Assembly: GCF_000293885.2 (NCBI RefSeq)
Contig: NZ_CP010945.1
Coordinates: forward strand, 4,980,001 to 5,044,000
DNA: 64,000 nt
Direction: 5' to 3'
Origin: Pseudomonas fluorescens NCIMB 11764
GTDB lineage: Bacteria; Pseudomonadota; Gammaproteobacteria; Pseudomonadales; Pseudomonadaceae
Position 1 is the first letter of the stretch. Every line of letters starts with the position of its first letter. Below the pieces are notes generated by a model. That model searched no databases. It was not told where the DNA came from and saw only the letters and a list, made by a program, of their open reading frames with translations. Positions 26,232 to 35,748 of this stretch are shown here, piece after piece. The position numbers and the translations under genes are program-made.

Positions 26232-29200
26232 TCAGGCCGCGGGCTCCAGTTCTGCACTGACAGTGGCAGCAACAGGCACTACCGCCTGCCCGCTCAACGC
26301 CAGATCCAGCAGTTCACGGTTGGCCACCGCGTACATGGCGTAATCAGTGCCGCTCGCGGCACGGATTTCCACCAGCATGGCGCGCCAGCGATCGATCATG
26401 CCGACGTGCTCTTCCATCCACAGCGCCAGTCGAGTTTCCACGTCCTGAGTGCCGTCGCCCTGTTGCAGGACGGAGATGGTGATCGCACGTTGCTGCCAGT
26501 CGACGTCATCGCGGAACGCTTCACGGGCCAGGGCCTGCCAGTTGTTTTCAACCGGCAGAGCGCTGATCTGTTGCAGGTACCAGGTGATGTCCAGCGCGCT
26601 GCCCACGGCGAAGTAGGCCTTGGCCACGTCCGCAGGGTTTTGGCCGGTCACGTCGGAGGCCTCGATGATCGGCAGCAGGGTGTACAGGTGCGAAGTGCCA
26701 GCCACCATGCGTGCGAGCAACTCCGGCACGCCGGCTTCGACGTACGCCTCGTAGCGGGCCTGCCAGTTCTCGTGGATCTCGCCGCTCAGCAGTTCGTCGA
26801 GCTTGAGCCCCAACTCTTTCAGATGCGGACCGAAATGCGCGACGTCACGGGCAGCGTTCTGCTCGTTGCGACGGGCACGCAGGAACCAGCGCGTAGCGCG
26901 ACGGCCCAGGCGCATCAGTTCGTCCATCAGCTCCAGTTGAACGTCAGCGGAAACCTGGTAGTCCAGGGCTTCGATCTGACGGAACCAGTGCGGGAGATGG
27001 AAAATGTCACGCACGATCACGTAGGCACCGGCCACGTTCGCCGGGCTCATGCCGGTCGACTCTTTGAGTCGTTGAACGAAGGTGATGCCCATGTGGTTGA
27101 CCAGATCGTTGGCGATCTGGGTGCTGACGATCTCACGCTTCAGACGGTGACGGCGCATGGCTTCGGAGAACTTGCTCACCAGGCTCGGTGGGAAAGCGGT
27201 TTCCATGTCGCGCGTCAGGTAGTCGTCGTCCGGCACACGGGAGTCCAACAACTGCGCCTTGAGGTCGATCTTGCTGTAGGAGATCAGCACCGACAGCTCG
27301 GCACGGGTCAGGCCATGGCCTTCCGCAAGACGCTCGTTGATCGCTTCTTCCGACGGCAGGAACTCGATGGCGCGATCCAGCTTGCCGCGGCCTTCCAGAT
27401 CGTTCATCAGACGCTTGTATTCGGCAATCCGTACGAACGCACGGCGTGCCGCCAGGGACAGGGCCTGAGTCTGCTTGTAGTTGTTGCCCAGCACCAGGTT
27501 GCCGACTTCGTCGGTCATGCTCGCCAGCAACTGGTTACGTTGCTTGTCGGTCATGTCACCGGCCTGAACCACTTCGTTCAGCAGGATCTTGATGTTCACT
27601 TCGTGGTCGGAGCAGTCCACGCCACCGGCGTTGTCGATGAAGTCGGTGTTGGAACCGCCGCCATTGAGGCCGAATTCGACACGACCCAGCTGGGTCATGC
27701 CGAGGTTGCCGCCCTCGCCCACGACTTTGCAGCGCAGCTCGTTACCGTTCACGCGCAGCGCATCGTTGGCCTTGTCGCCGACATCGGCGTGGCTTTCGGT
27801 GCTGGCTTTGACGTAGGTGCCGATACCGCCGTTCCACAACAGGTCTACCGGCGCCTTGAGCAAGGCGTTCAGCAGTTCGGTCGGAGTCAGCTTGTCCGCT
27901 TGAATGTCGAAGCGCTCTTTCATCTGCGGGGAAATCGCGATGCTTTTCGCGCTACGGGAGAAGATCCCGCCGCCTTCGGACATGATGCTGGTGTCGTAAT
28001 CCGACCATGCCGAACGCGGCAGATCGAACAGACGCTGACGCTCGGCGAAGCTGTTCGCAGGCTCAGGGTTCGGGTCGATGAAGATGTGCAGGTGGTTGAA
28101 CGCAGCGACCAGTTGCAGCTTGTCGGACATCAGCAAGCCGTTACCGAACACGTCACCGGCCATGTCGCCGACGCCCACTACGGTGATGCTGTCTTCCTGG
28201 ACATTGATGCCGCGTTCGCGGAAGTGACGTTGTACGCCCACCCACGCGCCCTTGGCGGTGATGCCCATTTTCTTGTGGTCGTAACCGGCAGAACCACCGG
28301 ACGCGAACGCATCACCCAGCCAGAAGCCGTAGTCGATGGCGATGCCGTTGGCGATGTCGGAGAAGGTTGCAGTGCCCTTGTCCGCAGCGACCACCAGGTA
28401 CGGGTCATCGTCGTCATGACGCACGACGTTGGCCGGCGGAACCAGCGCGCCGTCCTTCAGGTTGTCGGTGATGTCCAACAGGCCCGAAATGAAGATGCGG
28501 TAGCAGGCGATGCCCTCGGCCGCGATCTCGTCACGGCTGCCGCCCAGCGGCAGGCGACGCGGCAGGAAGCCGCCCTTCGCGCCCACTGGCACGATGACCG
28601 AGTTCTTCACTTGCTGGGCTTTTACCAGGCCCAGGACTTCGGTACGGAAGTCTTCTTCACGGTCGGACCAGCGCAGGCCACCGCGAGCGACGTTGCCGAA
28701 GCGCAGGTGCACGCCTTCGACGCGCGGCGAGTAAACGAAGATTTCGAACTTCGGAACCGGCTTCGGCAGTTCTGGAATCTGGTGCGGGTTGAACTTGAAG
28801 CTGAAGTAGGACTTGTTGTGCCCGTTTGCATCGGTCTGGTAGAAGTTGGTCCGCAGGGTCGCCTTGATCAGGTCCAGGTAGCGACGCAGGATACGGTCTT
28901 CGTTCAACACCTGGACGTCGTCCAGCGCGCTAAGGATCGCGTGTTCCAGGCGTTGCTGCTTGTCTTCCAGATCATCGCTGGTGAGCTTGCGCGCCAGGTA
29001 GAAACGGGTCTTGAACAACCGGGTCAGTTCGCGAGCGATGTCGGTGTGGTTGTTCAGGGTACTGGCGATGTAACCCAGGTCGAAGCCCAGACGAATCTGC
29101 TTCATGTAGCGGGCGTAGGCACGCAGCAGCGCCACATCACGCCATGGCAGGCCGGCGGTCAGCACCAGACGGTTGAACGCATCGTTCTCGGCATCGCCGC

Positions 29201-31133
29201 GCACGATGTGGACGAAAGCGTCCTGCAGGGTGTCGTTGAGTTGCTGGATGTCCAGTTCCAGGCCTTCGGCGGCGGTGAACGCGAAGTCGTGAATCCAGAA
29301 CTCGCGGCCATTGGTGTGACGCAGGCGATACGGGAACTCACCCAGCACGCGCAGGCCGAGGTTTTCCAGGATCGGCAGCACGTCGGACAGTGCCAGCGGG
29401 GTATCGGCGTGGTACAGCTTGCAATGCAGCTCGCGCTGGCCGGAGACCTGGCCCAGCGGCTGATAGAAGCTCATCACCAACGGATTTTTTTCGCTCAGGC
29501 TGAGCAGGTGCTGCATGTCGACCACGGCCGAATGCGCAGCGAAACGCTCGCGGTAACCGGCCGGGAAGCCTTTCGGGAAATCCGCCAGCACGTTGGTACC
29601 GTGTGCTTCGCCGAAGCTTTCCACGACCAGGCTGGCGTAGTCGTCCTGCCAGCTGCGGCAGGCTTGTACCACTTCTTTTTCCAGCAGGACCGGGTCGATG
29701 TCCAGACGGTTTTTCGGATCGACGCGCAGAATCAGTTGCACGCGGGCCAGCACGGACTCGGAGAAGAATGTCCAGAACTCACAGTCCGAGGCTTTCAGGC
29801 GATCCATCAGCACTTGCTGGATCTTCTGGCGCACTTCGGTGGAGTAGATGTCACGCGGCACGTAGGCCAGGCAGTAGCAGAAACGACCGTACGGGTCTTT
29901 GCGCAGGAACACGCGGATCTTGTTGCGTTCCTGGATCTGCACGATCGACATCACAGTGCTGAACAGCTCGTCGACCGGGGTCTGGAACAGGTCATCTCGG
30001 GGCAGCACTTCAACCACCTGCGCCAGTTCCTTGCCCAGGTGAGCCTTGGCCTGGAAGCCGGAGCGGCGTTCGATCTCTTCGACCTTGCGACGGATGTACG
30101 GGATGACCCGCACGCTCTCGCCATACACCGACGAGGTGTACAGGCCCATGAAACGGCATTCCTTGATGACCTTGCCGTCGGCGTCGATCTCGCGGATCGA
30201 TACGTAATCCGGGTAAGCCGGACGGTGCACGCGGCTTGGGTGTGCAGCCTTGGCGAACGACAGCAGGGTCGGTTCGCGCAGGTAGTTCACGGCGTAGTCT
30301 TCGATGCGCAGGTCATCGTAGGTCAGGCCGGTGCGCAGCAGTTTGGTCAGGCCGAGGAAGGAATCCTGGTCGTAAACGATGTGGCCGCCGTCGGCTTCAT
30401 CACGCACCACGAATTCTTCATAGCCCAGGAACGTGAAGTGGTTGCCCACCAGCCATTCCAGGAAGCTTTTGATTTCGGCTTTTTCTTCAGCGTCGACAGC
30501 GAACTGGCTGTTGTCCAGGCCGGTCAGGATTTCCTGGACCTTGGCTTTCATCGGCTCGAAATCGGCGACCGCGACGCGGACTTCACCGAGAACCTGCTCC
30601 AGCTCTTTGCTCAGGACGTTCAGTTCGGCCGTGTTCGCGCAACGGTCGATTTCCAGGTACATCAGGGATTCTTGCAGGATCCCTTCGCCCTGGGTGCCTT
30701 TCGGCAGGATTTCCAGCAATTCGCCCTTGCTGTCGCGACGCACGCTCAGCACTGTGGTTTGCAAGGTATGAATGCTGTAGCCGCGACGGTTCAGCTCGGT
30801 ACGCACCGAGTCCACCAGGAATGGCAGGTCGTGGTGCAGCACTTCGACCGCGGTATGGGTCGACTGCCAGCCGTGGCGTTCGTAATCAGGGTTGTAGACG
30901 CGAACCTGTGGTTGCGCGTGATCGAAGCGCTCAAGCAGGCGCCACGCAGAAAGGGTACAGCCAGCGAGGTCGGACAGCCGACGCTGGGTCAACTCGTCCA
31001 GGGAAATGATGCCGAAGAATTGTTCAGCGAACAGCGCCACTTGTGGCAGTGCCTGTTCACTGATGTGCTGCGCCAGTGCCGCTTGCAGTTGGTGCTGGAA
31101 GTCGGCTTTGCTGGCTGCGGTGAAGAACGCCAT
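26232..31133 (-). CDS. gdhB: NAD-specific glutamate dehydrogenase, 180-kDa class
   Basis: This 1633-residue enzyme deaminates L-glutamate to 2-oxoglutarate using NAD+ and works in glutamate and arginine catabolism. The start at 31133 (MAFFTAASKADFQHQLQAAL) has GGAG ten bases upstream; an ATG at 31181 would add 16 residues without support. N-terminal regulatory regions include ACT-like folds (about residues 1-480). The catalytic domain shows RGGLRWSDREEDFRTEVLGL, then PVGAKGGF near residue 850 with the catalytic Lys. The NAD-binding turn VVGVGDMAGDVFGNG lies near residue 985. The long C-terminal part is helical. Length matches the P. aeruginosa GdhB class. It is monocistronic with a bidirectional terminator. 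A 1585-codon open frame on the opposite strand is a codon-bias shadow. Confidence 0.95.
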   Translation of the reverse strand: MAFFTAASKADFQHQLQAALAQHISEQALPQVALFAEQFFGIISLDELTQRRLSDLAGCTLSAWRLLERFDHAQPQVRVYNPDYERHGWQSTHTAVEVLHHDLPFLVDSVRTELNRRGYSIHTLQTTVLSVRRDSKGELLEILPKGTQGEGILQESLMYLEIDRCANTAELNVLSKELEQVLGEVRVAVADFEPMKAKVQEILTGLDNSQFAVDAEEKAEIKSFLEWLVGNHFTFLGYEEFVVRDEADGGHIVYDQDSFLGLTKLLRTGLTYDDLRIEDYAVNYLREPTLLSFAKAAHPSRVHRPAYPDYVSIREIDADGKVIKECRFMGLYTSSVYGESVRVIPYIRRKVEEIERRSGFQAKAHLGKELAQVVEVLPRDDLFQTPVDELFSTVMSIVQIQERNKIRVFLRKDPYGRFCYCLAYVPRDIYSTEVRQKIQQVLMDRLKASDCEFWTFFSESVLARVQLILRVDPKNRLDIDPVLLEKEVVQACRSWQDDYASLVVESFGEAHGTNVLADFPKGFPAGYRERFAAHSAVVDMQHLLSLSEKNPLVMSFYQPLGQVSGQRELHCKLYHADTPLALSDVLPILENLGLRVLGEFPYRLRHTNGREFWIHDFAFTAAEGLELDIQQLNDTLQDAFVHIVRGDAENDAFNRLVLTAGLPWRDVALLRAYARYMKQIRLGFDLGYIASTLNNHTDIARELTRLFKTRFYLARKLTSDDLEDKQQRLEHAILSALDDVQVLNEDRILRRYLDLIKATLRTNFYQTDANGHNKSYFSFKFNPHQIPELPKPVPKFEIFVYSPRVEGVHLRFGNVARGGLRWSDREEDFRTEVLGLVKAQQVKNSVIVPVGAKGGFLPRRLPLGGSRDEIAAEGIACYRIFISGLLDITDNLKDGALVPPANVVRHDDDDPYLVVAADKGTATFSDIANGIAIDYGFWLGDAFASGGSAGYDHKKMGITAKGAWVGVQRHFRERGINVQEDSITVVGVGDMAGDVFGNGLLMSDKLQLVAAFNHLHIFIDPNPEPANSFAERQRLFDLPRSAWSDYDTSIMSEGGGIFSRSAKSIAISPQMKERFDIQADKLTPTELLNALLKAPVDLLWNGGIGTYVKASTESHADVGDKANDALRVNGNELRCKVVGEGGNLGMTQLGRVEFGLNGGGSNTDFIDNAGGVDCSDHEVNIKILLNEVVQAGDMTDKQRNQLLASMTDEVGNLVLGNNYKQTQALSLAARRAFVRIAEYKRLMNDLEGRGKLDRAIEFLPSEEAINERLAEGHGLTRAELSVLISYSKIDLKAQLLDSRVPDDDYLTRDMETAFPPSLVSKFSEAMRRHRLKREIVSTQIANDLVNHMGITFVQRLKESTGMSPANVAGAYVIVRDIFHLPHWFRQIEALDYQVSADVQLELMDELMRLGRRATRWFLRARRNEQNAARDVAHFGPHLKELGLKLDELLSGEIHENWQARYEAYVEAGVPELLARMVAGTSHLYTLLPIIEASDVTGQNPADVAKAYFAVGSALDITWYLQQISALPVENNWQALAREAFRDDVDWQQRAITISVLQQGDGTQDVETRLALWMEEHVGMIDRWRAMLVEIRAASGTDYAMYAVANRELLDLALSGQAVVPVAATVSAELEPAA

Positions 31134-31636
31134 CTGTGGTACTCCGCTTGGGCTTGTTATTGATGGAAGCGTCGCATGCAAAACCCCTTTCGGGGCGATC
31201 CGTCACCCTGTTCCTGATTCTCGGGCAGAGGAAACAGGGTGACAGGTGGGTGAAGCTGGACGAGACACTCAGGTCACATTCACCTTCCATGAATGGGCAT
31301 CTGCAAAAACGACTGGCGAACCTCTAGCGCAATGTCTTTACAGGTGCTCATCCGTTGCGCAGCTTAACGAGTGCGGCAAGGCCCGTGCTTGCAGCGCTGC
31401 GACATATTCGGTCATCGGCACGCAGCTCAAGGCCTGCGCATCGAACAACACTAGCAGCCGTGTAGGAAATTGGGCGTTTTATGCCCGGATTTGCGGCACA
31501 TTCGTGCCAGAAATGACCAGCACCGCCCCGAATGTTCACGACACATTCTCTGACACTCGACCGAGCAGAAATTCCCGAGGGCTGGCAGAATTGCCTTTTG
31601 TTGTGTTCACAACGCTCGCCGAGCCAGGATTTCCCC
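31134..31636. other. Divergent intergenic region gdhB / small acidic protein
   Basis: There are 503 bases with no supported gene. The region must hold the gdhB promoter and that of the 31637 gene. A long hairpin at 31202-31243 lies in the gdhB leader. The rest shows no recognisable operator or repeat. Confidence 0.6.
31202..31243 (-). promoter_or_regulatory. Stem-loop in the gdhB leader
   Basis: GTCACCCTGTTCC faces GGAAACAGGGTGAC with a single bulged base and a 15-base loop, 70-110 bases upstream of the gdhB start. It may be an operator or an mRNA leader structure. Confidence 0.45.
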
Positions 31637-31990
31637 ATGCAAATGACCACCTCCCTGTTGATCGTCAACCCGTGTGACGAGGAAGAAGACAACATGGCCA
31701 TGCTCGCCTGCCACAGCGATCAGGGTGAGATGTTCCTGATGAGCCGCTATCCTGACGAGGACGAGCTGGAGATCACCCTTGATGGCGAGCCTTCGACGCT
31801 GGACGGCGTGAAAGTGACGCTCAGCCCTACCCGGTTACTGATCGAAATCGCGGCGGCGGATGCGGATGCATTGAATGGCGATGATTCGCTGGAGATCATT
31901 CACAGTACCGATGCGAGTGATCTGGCTGAGGTGGAAGAAACGTTGCAGAACATTCTCAAAGGTACTGGCACCTATATCAGCCAGCTCTGA
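31637..31990 (+). CDS. Conserved small acidic protein
   Basis: This 117-residue cytoplasmic protein starts at 31637 (MQMTTSLLIVNPCDEEEDNM) with AGGA nine bases upstream. The frame upstream of that point lacks support. It is strongly acidic, with EDELEITLDGEPSTLDGVKV in the middle and a helical end (DLAEVEETLQNILKGTGTYI). No catalytic motif was found. Its sequence pattern suggests a small beta-sheet plus helix fold, and I know it only as a Pseudomonas-type hypothetical protein. A REP pair follows the stop. It is probably not in the moxR operon, which starts 285 bases further on. Confidence 0.75.
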   Translation: MQMTTSLLIVNPCDEEEDNMAMLACHSDQGEMFLMSRYPDEDELEITLDGEPSTLDGVKVTLSPTRLLIEIAAADADALNGDDSLEIIHSTDASDLAEVEETLQNILKGTGTYISQL

Positions 31991-32007
31991 ATTTCAGTAG
32001 CTGTACC

Positions 32008-32101
32008 GGCCTCGTCGCGAGCAGGCTCGCTTCCACAATCGATCGCGTTTTTTCCGACAGAACCCGGTCACTGTGGCAGCGAGCCCGCTCGCGATGAGGC
32101 C
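32008..32101. repeat. REP-type inverted pair
   Basis: Arms at 32008-32037 and 32072-32101 (cores TCGCGAGCAGGCTCGC and GCGAGCCCGCTCGCGA) are inverted copies. They lie 17 bases after the stop of the small acidic gene and upstream of the moxR promoter. Confidence 0.88.
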
Positions 32102-32275
32102 CCAATCAACGACACCACTCCCCGACCCGCACAAATTTCCAACACTTTCACCCATCTATTCCCGCACTTTGCACAAAATGCCGTTAGTCGCCGCCCCCCG
32201 CGATGGATTAAAGTAACGCCCCCAGCCCTGGCGTTATTCGAACGTCTTCGGTCACCTTTCCAGGAACAGTCATCG

Positions 32276-33235
32276 ATGGAACATCGTGAAGCGCTGCTCG
32301 CGCTGCGAACCTTTCTTTCAACGCAGATTCTCGGCCAGGAAAAACTCATCGAGCGCTTGCTCATCGCCTTGCTTGCCGACGGCCACATGCTGGTCGAGGG
32401 CGCGCCGGGCCTGGCCAAGACCAAAGCGATCAAAGAACTCGCCGAAGGCATCGAAGCCCAGTTCCATCGCATTCAGTTCACTCCCGACCTGTTGCCTGCC
32501 GACATCACCGGCACGGAAATCTATCGCCCGGAAACCGGCAGTTTCGTGTTCCAGCAAGGCCCGATCTTCCACAACCTGGTGTTGGCAGACGAAATCAACC
32601 GGGCCCCGGCCAAGGTTCAGTCGGCGCTGCTCGAAGCCATGGGCGAGCGGCAGGTCAGTGTCGGGCGCAGTACCTACGAGCTGTCGCCGCTGTTCCTGGT
32701 GATGGCCACGCAAAACCCGATCGAGCAGGAAGGCACCTATCCGCTGCCTGAAGCCCAGCTCGATCGCTTCCTGATGCATGTGAAAATCGGTTTCCCGGAC
32801 GCGGCGGTCGAACGGCGCATCCTGCAACAAGCCCGTGGCGAAGCCTTGAACGGCGAGACCAAGCCCGAGCGCCGGGTCAGCCAGCAGGCTATTTTCGCCG
32901 CACGCAAGGAAATCCTCGGTCTGTACATGGCCGACGCCGTGGAGGAATACCTGGTTCAACTGGTCATGGCCACACGCACCCCGGCCAAGTTCGACCCGGA
33001 GATGGCCGAGTGGATCGCCTACGGCGCCAGCCCGCGTGGCTCGATTGCCCTCGACCGTTGTGCCCGGGCCCACGCCTGGCTGGCCGGTCGCGACTTCGTC
33101 AGCCCGGAAGACATTCAAGCCGTGCTGTTCGACGTGTTGCGCCACCGCATCATTCTTTCCTTTGAAGCCGAAGCCGCTGGCATCGACCAGGACCGGGTGG
33201 TCCAGCGGATTCTCGACGTTGTAGCCGTCGCTTGA
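32276..33235 (+). CDS. moxR: MoxR-type AAA+ ATPase
   Basis: This 319-residue AAA+ ATPase is the first gene of a five-gene operon. Walker A is GAPGLAKT (about residues 42-49) and Walker B LVLADEINRAP (about 104-114). The sensor 1 region is VMATQNPIEQEGTYPLPEAQ and the sensor 2 region SPRGSIALDRCARAHAWLAG. MoxR proteins act as chaperone-like ATPases that mature or activate metal or envelope complexes, working with VWA proteins that dock on them. The ATG at 32276 has CAGGAACAG upstream. The next gene starts six bases after its stop, so it should be cotranscribed. The target complex is unknown. Confidence 0.93.
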   Translation: MEHREALLALRTFLSTQILGQEKLIERLLIALLADGHMLVEGAPGLAKTKAIKELAEGIEAQFHRIQFTPDLLPADITGTEIYRPETGSFVFQQGPIFHNLVLADEINRAPAKVQSALLEAMGERQVSVGRSTYELSPLFLVMATQNPIEQEGTYPLPEAQLDRFLMHVKIGFPDAAVERRILQQARGEALNGETKPERRVSQQAIFAARKEILGLYMADAVEEYLVQLVMATRTPAKFDPEMAEWIAYGASPRGSIALDRCARAHAWLAGRDFVSPEDIQAVLFDVLRHRIILSFEAEAAGIDQDRVVQRILDVVAVA

Positions 33236-33240
33236 CCCCG

Positions 33241-34185
33241 ATGAACGCCATCCTGCCGCCCGAGCCGGGCATCCGCGTCAGCCTCGCCGAGCTGATCGAG
33301 ATGCGCCATCGTGTGCGTGAAGTGCAGTTGTTTTCCACGCCGAGCCAGCGTAGCCCGCTGATCGGCCTGCACCACTCCAAGCTGCGTGGCCGTGGCGTGG
33401 ACTTCGACCAGGTGCGGGTCTATCAGGCCGGCGACGACGTACGCAGCATCGACTGGCGCGTCACCGCCCGCACACAGGAGCCGCACACCAAGCTGTTCCA
33501 TGAAGAACGCGAGCGACCGATTTTCATTATGGTCGAGCAAAGCCGACGGCTGTTTTTCGGTTCAGGGCTGATGTTCAAATCGGTGCTCGCCGCCCAGGCC
33601 GCGAGCCTGATTGGCTGGGCTGCACTCGGCCACAACGATCGCGTCGGCGGGCTGGTGTTCGGCGATACCGAACACTACGAAATCAAGCCCCGGCGCAGCA
33701 AACAGAGCCTGCTGCAATTTCTCAACCGACTGGTGCGTGTCAATCAGTCGTTGCACACCGAAAGCGAACAGAACCGCGATGCCCTCAACCTGGCCCTGCG
33801 TCGTGCCCGGGAGGTGCTGCGCCCCGGCAGCCTGGTAATCGTGATCTGCGACGAGCGCGCGTTGACCGAGGGCTCCGAGCAGCAACTGAGCCTGCTGTCC
33901 CGCCATTGCGACCTGTTGCTGCTGCCGCTGTCCGATCCACTGGACCACGCCCTGCCCGCTGCCGGCCTTTTGCGGTTTGTCGAACGCGGCGCGCAGCTGG
34001 AACTCGACACGCTGAATTTCGACTTGCGCCAGACCTACCGCGCCCAGGCTGAAGCGCGCATCGCCCATTGGGAATTGCTCGCGCAAAAGCTTCGCGTATT
34101 GTTGATGCCCCTGAGCACCCAGAGCGAGATGGTCGAACAACTGCGCGAGTACCTGAACCCGCAGAAGCCGGGGAAACATCGATGA
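33241..34185 (+). CDS. DUF58 protein of the MoxR operon
   Basis: This 314-residue protein shows the DUF58 signature YQAGDDVRSIDWRVTARTQE near residues 60-80, preceded by SPLIGLHHSKLRGRGVDFDQ. The following part resembles a VWA fold (RPIFIMVEQSRRLFFG, SLVIVICDERALTEG) with the metal-site serines replaced. I chose the ATG at 33241; a TTG at 33232 that overlaps the moxR stop would add three residues. It overlaps the next gene by four bases (ATGA). DUF58 proteins nearly always pair with MoxR ATPases and are thought to be adaptors. No membrane segment is seen. Confidence 0.9.
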   Translation: MNAILPPEPGIRVSLAELIEMRHRVREVQLFSTPSQRSPLIGLHHSKLRGRGVDFDQVRVYQAGDDVRSIDWRVTARTQEPHTKLFHEERERPIFIMVEQSRRLFFGSGLMFKSVLAAQAASLIGWAALGHNDRVGGLVFGDTEHYEIKPRRSKQSLLQFLNRLVRVNQSLHTESEQNRDALNLALRRAREVLRPGSLVIVICDERALTEGSEQQLSLLSRHCDLLLLPLSDPLDHALPAAGLLRFVERGAQLELDTLNFDLRQTYRAQAEARIAHWELLAQKLRVLLMPLSTQSEMVEQLREYLNPQKPGKHR

Positions 34186-34676
34186 GCAGCCTCGATCAAC
34201 TGCAACCGCTGATTTCCCCTCCTCCACCAGGCTTCTGGCCACCCGCGCCGGGCTGGTGGTTGTTGCTGTTGTTGCTGCCGCTGATCGGTTTCGGCCTGTG
34301 GAAGGCGCGGCGCTTCCTGCCCAACAAGCGCCCCATCGTGCGTGCCGAACAACCGCTGGACCCGGTACGCCTCGCCGCACTGGCGGAACTGGCGTTGATG
34401 CCCAAACCGTACGACGGCGCACCGGCCGGCGCCTGGCTGCAGCAGCTCAACGGCCTGCTCAAACGCCTGTGCCGTAACCATTACCCCTACAGCCAGAGCC
34501 ACACCCTCAACGGGCGCAAATGGCTGGCATTCCTCGACAACCGTTGCCCGGCCGCCGGCCTGACGCGCTGGATGGTGTTGGTCGAAGGCGCCTACAAACC
34601 CGAATGCAAACTCGACGACAAGGCCATCGCCGGCCTGACGCAAGCCGTCGACACGTGGATTCGCAAACATGTTTGA
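34182..34676 (+). CDS. DUF4381 membrane protein of the MoxR operon
   Basis: This 164-residue protein has a proline-rich N-terminus (PPPPGFWPPAPG) leading directly into one membrane helix (WWLLLLLLPLIGFGLWKA, about residues 25-42). A cytoplasmic domain follows with AWLQQLNGLLKRLCRNHYPY and NGRKWLAFLDNRCPAAG. This layout is the DUF4381 family, found between DUF58 and VWA genes in MoxR operons. It starts at the ATGA overlap at 34182 and overlaps the next gene by eight bases. Its function is not established; an inner-membrane scaffold is a reasonable inference. Confidence 0.88.
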   Translation: MSSLDQLQPLISPPPPGFWPPAPGWWLLLLLLPLIGFGLWKARRFLPNKRPIVRAEQPLDPVRLAALAELALMPKPYDGAPAGAWLQQLNGLLKRLCRNHYPYSQSHTLNGRKWLAFLDNRCPAAGLTRWMVLVEGAYKPECKLDDKAIAGLTQAVDTWIRKHV

Positions 34677-35748
34677 GTTCGCCTGGCCTTGGATCTTCGC
34701 CCTGCTGCCGCTGCCCTGGTTAATGCGCATCGTGCTGCCGGTGGCCGACAGCGGCGAACCGGCGCTCAAAGTCAGTTTCCTCAGCGACCTCGAAGGCCTG
34801 GCCCGGCGTCGCGCTCGGGCCAATCTGCCGGCCTGGCGCCAGCAAGCGCCGTTCATGCTGCTGTGGCTGTTTTTGCTGATCGCCGCGGCGCGCCCGCAGT
34901 GGCTCGGCGAACCGTTACCCATTGCCGCCAGTGGCCGTGACCTGCTGGTGGCGGTGGACGTTTCCGGCTCCATGGACTTCCCCGACATGCAGTGGCGAGA
35001 CGATGAAGTCAGCCGCCTGACGCTGGTGCAACATTTGCTCGGTGATTTTCTGGAGAGTCGCGAAGGCGACCGTGTCGGCCTGATCCTCTTCGGCAGCCGG
35101 GCGTATCTGCAGGCACCCCTGACGTTTGACCGGCGCACTGTGCGGGTCTGGCTCGACGAAGCGCGCATCGGTATCGCCGGAAAGAACACCGCCATCGGCG
35201 ACGCTATCGGCCTCGCGCTCAAACGCCTGCGCATGCGTCCGGCGCAAAGCCGCGTGCTGATTCTGGTGACGGACGGCGCCAATAACGGCGGCGAAATCGA
35301 CCCGCTGACGGCAGCGCGGCTGGCGGCCAATGAAGGCGTGAAAATCTACCCGATCGGCATCGGCGCCGATCCCGAGGACAGCGGCACCGCAGCATTCCTC
35401 GGGATCAACCCGAGCCTGGACCTCGACGAACCTGCGTTGAAGGCCATCGCCGCCGCCACGGGCGGCCAGTATTTCCGCGCTCGCGACGGCAAGGAGTTGC
35501 AAGCGATCAAGGAAACTCTCGATCAACTGGAGCCGGTGACTCAACAACCGACCCAGGCCCGTCCGGCGCAGACGTTGTATCAATGGCCGCTGGCGATAGC
35601 GCTGCTGTTGAGCATGCTGCTGGTCATCCGCGAACGCTGGCCGGACAACCCGTTGCAGCGTCTGTTTACCAGGGATCTGTTCTTGCAGACACCATTGCCT
35701 GACTGGCGCCAACGGCTCAAGCGCCTGCGCCTGCGGAGGCGCCGATGA
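34669..35748 (+). CDS. VWA-domain membrane protein (BatA-like)
   Basis: This 359-residue protein has two N-terminal membrane helices, a von Willebrand A domain (about residues 88-285) and a C-terminal helix (WPLAIALLLSMLLVIR). The MIDAS motif is intact: VAVDVSGSMDF (D-x-S-x-S) plus the downstream VTDGANNGGE and a Thr in GKNTAIGDAI. It should therefore bind Mg2+ or Mn2+ and a protein ligand. The domain faces the periplasm or cytoplasm between the helices. BatA-type proteins belong to aerotolerance-like systems. It overlaps DUF4381 by eight bases and the next gene by four. Confidence 0.92.
   Translation: MFEFAWPWIFALLPLPWLMRIVLPVADSGEPALKVSFLSDLEGLARRRARANLPAWRQQAPFMLLWLFLLIAAARPQWLGEPLPIAASGRDLLVAVDVSGSMDFPDMQWRDDEVSRLTLVQHLLGDFLESREGDRVGLILFGSRAYLQAPLTFDRRTVRVWLDEARIGIAGKNTAIGDAIGLALKRLRMRPAQSRVLILVTDGANNGGEIDPLTAARLAANEGVKIYPIGIGADPEDSGTAAFLGINPSLDLDEPALKAIAAATGGQYFRARDGKELQAIKETLDQLEPVTQQPTQARPAQTLYQWPLAIALLLSMLLVIRERWPDNPLQRLFTRDLFLQTPLPDWRQRLKRLRLRRRR

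Noticed and set aside
26406..31163. 1585-codon open frame antisense to gdhB
   Set aside because: It mirrors gdhB codon by codon. High-GC third positions suppress stops on the opposite strand. The translation is rich in His, Gln and Val and fits no family.
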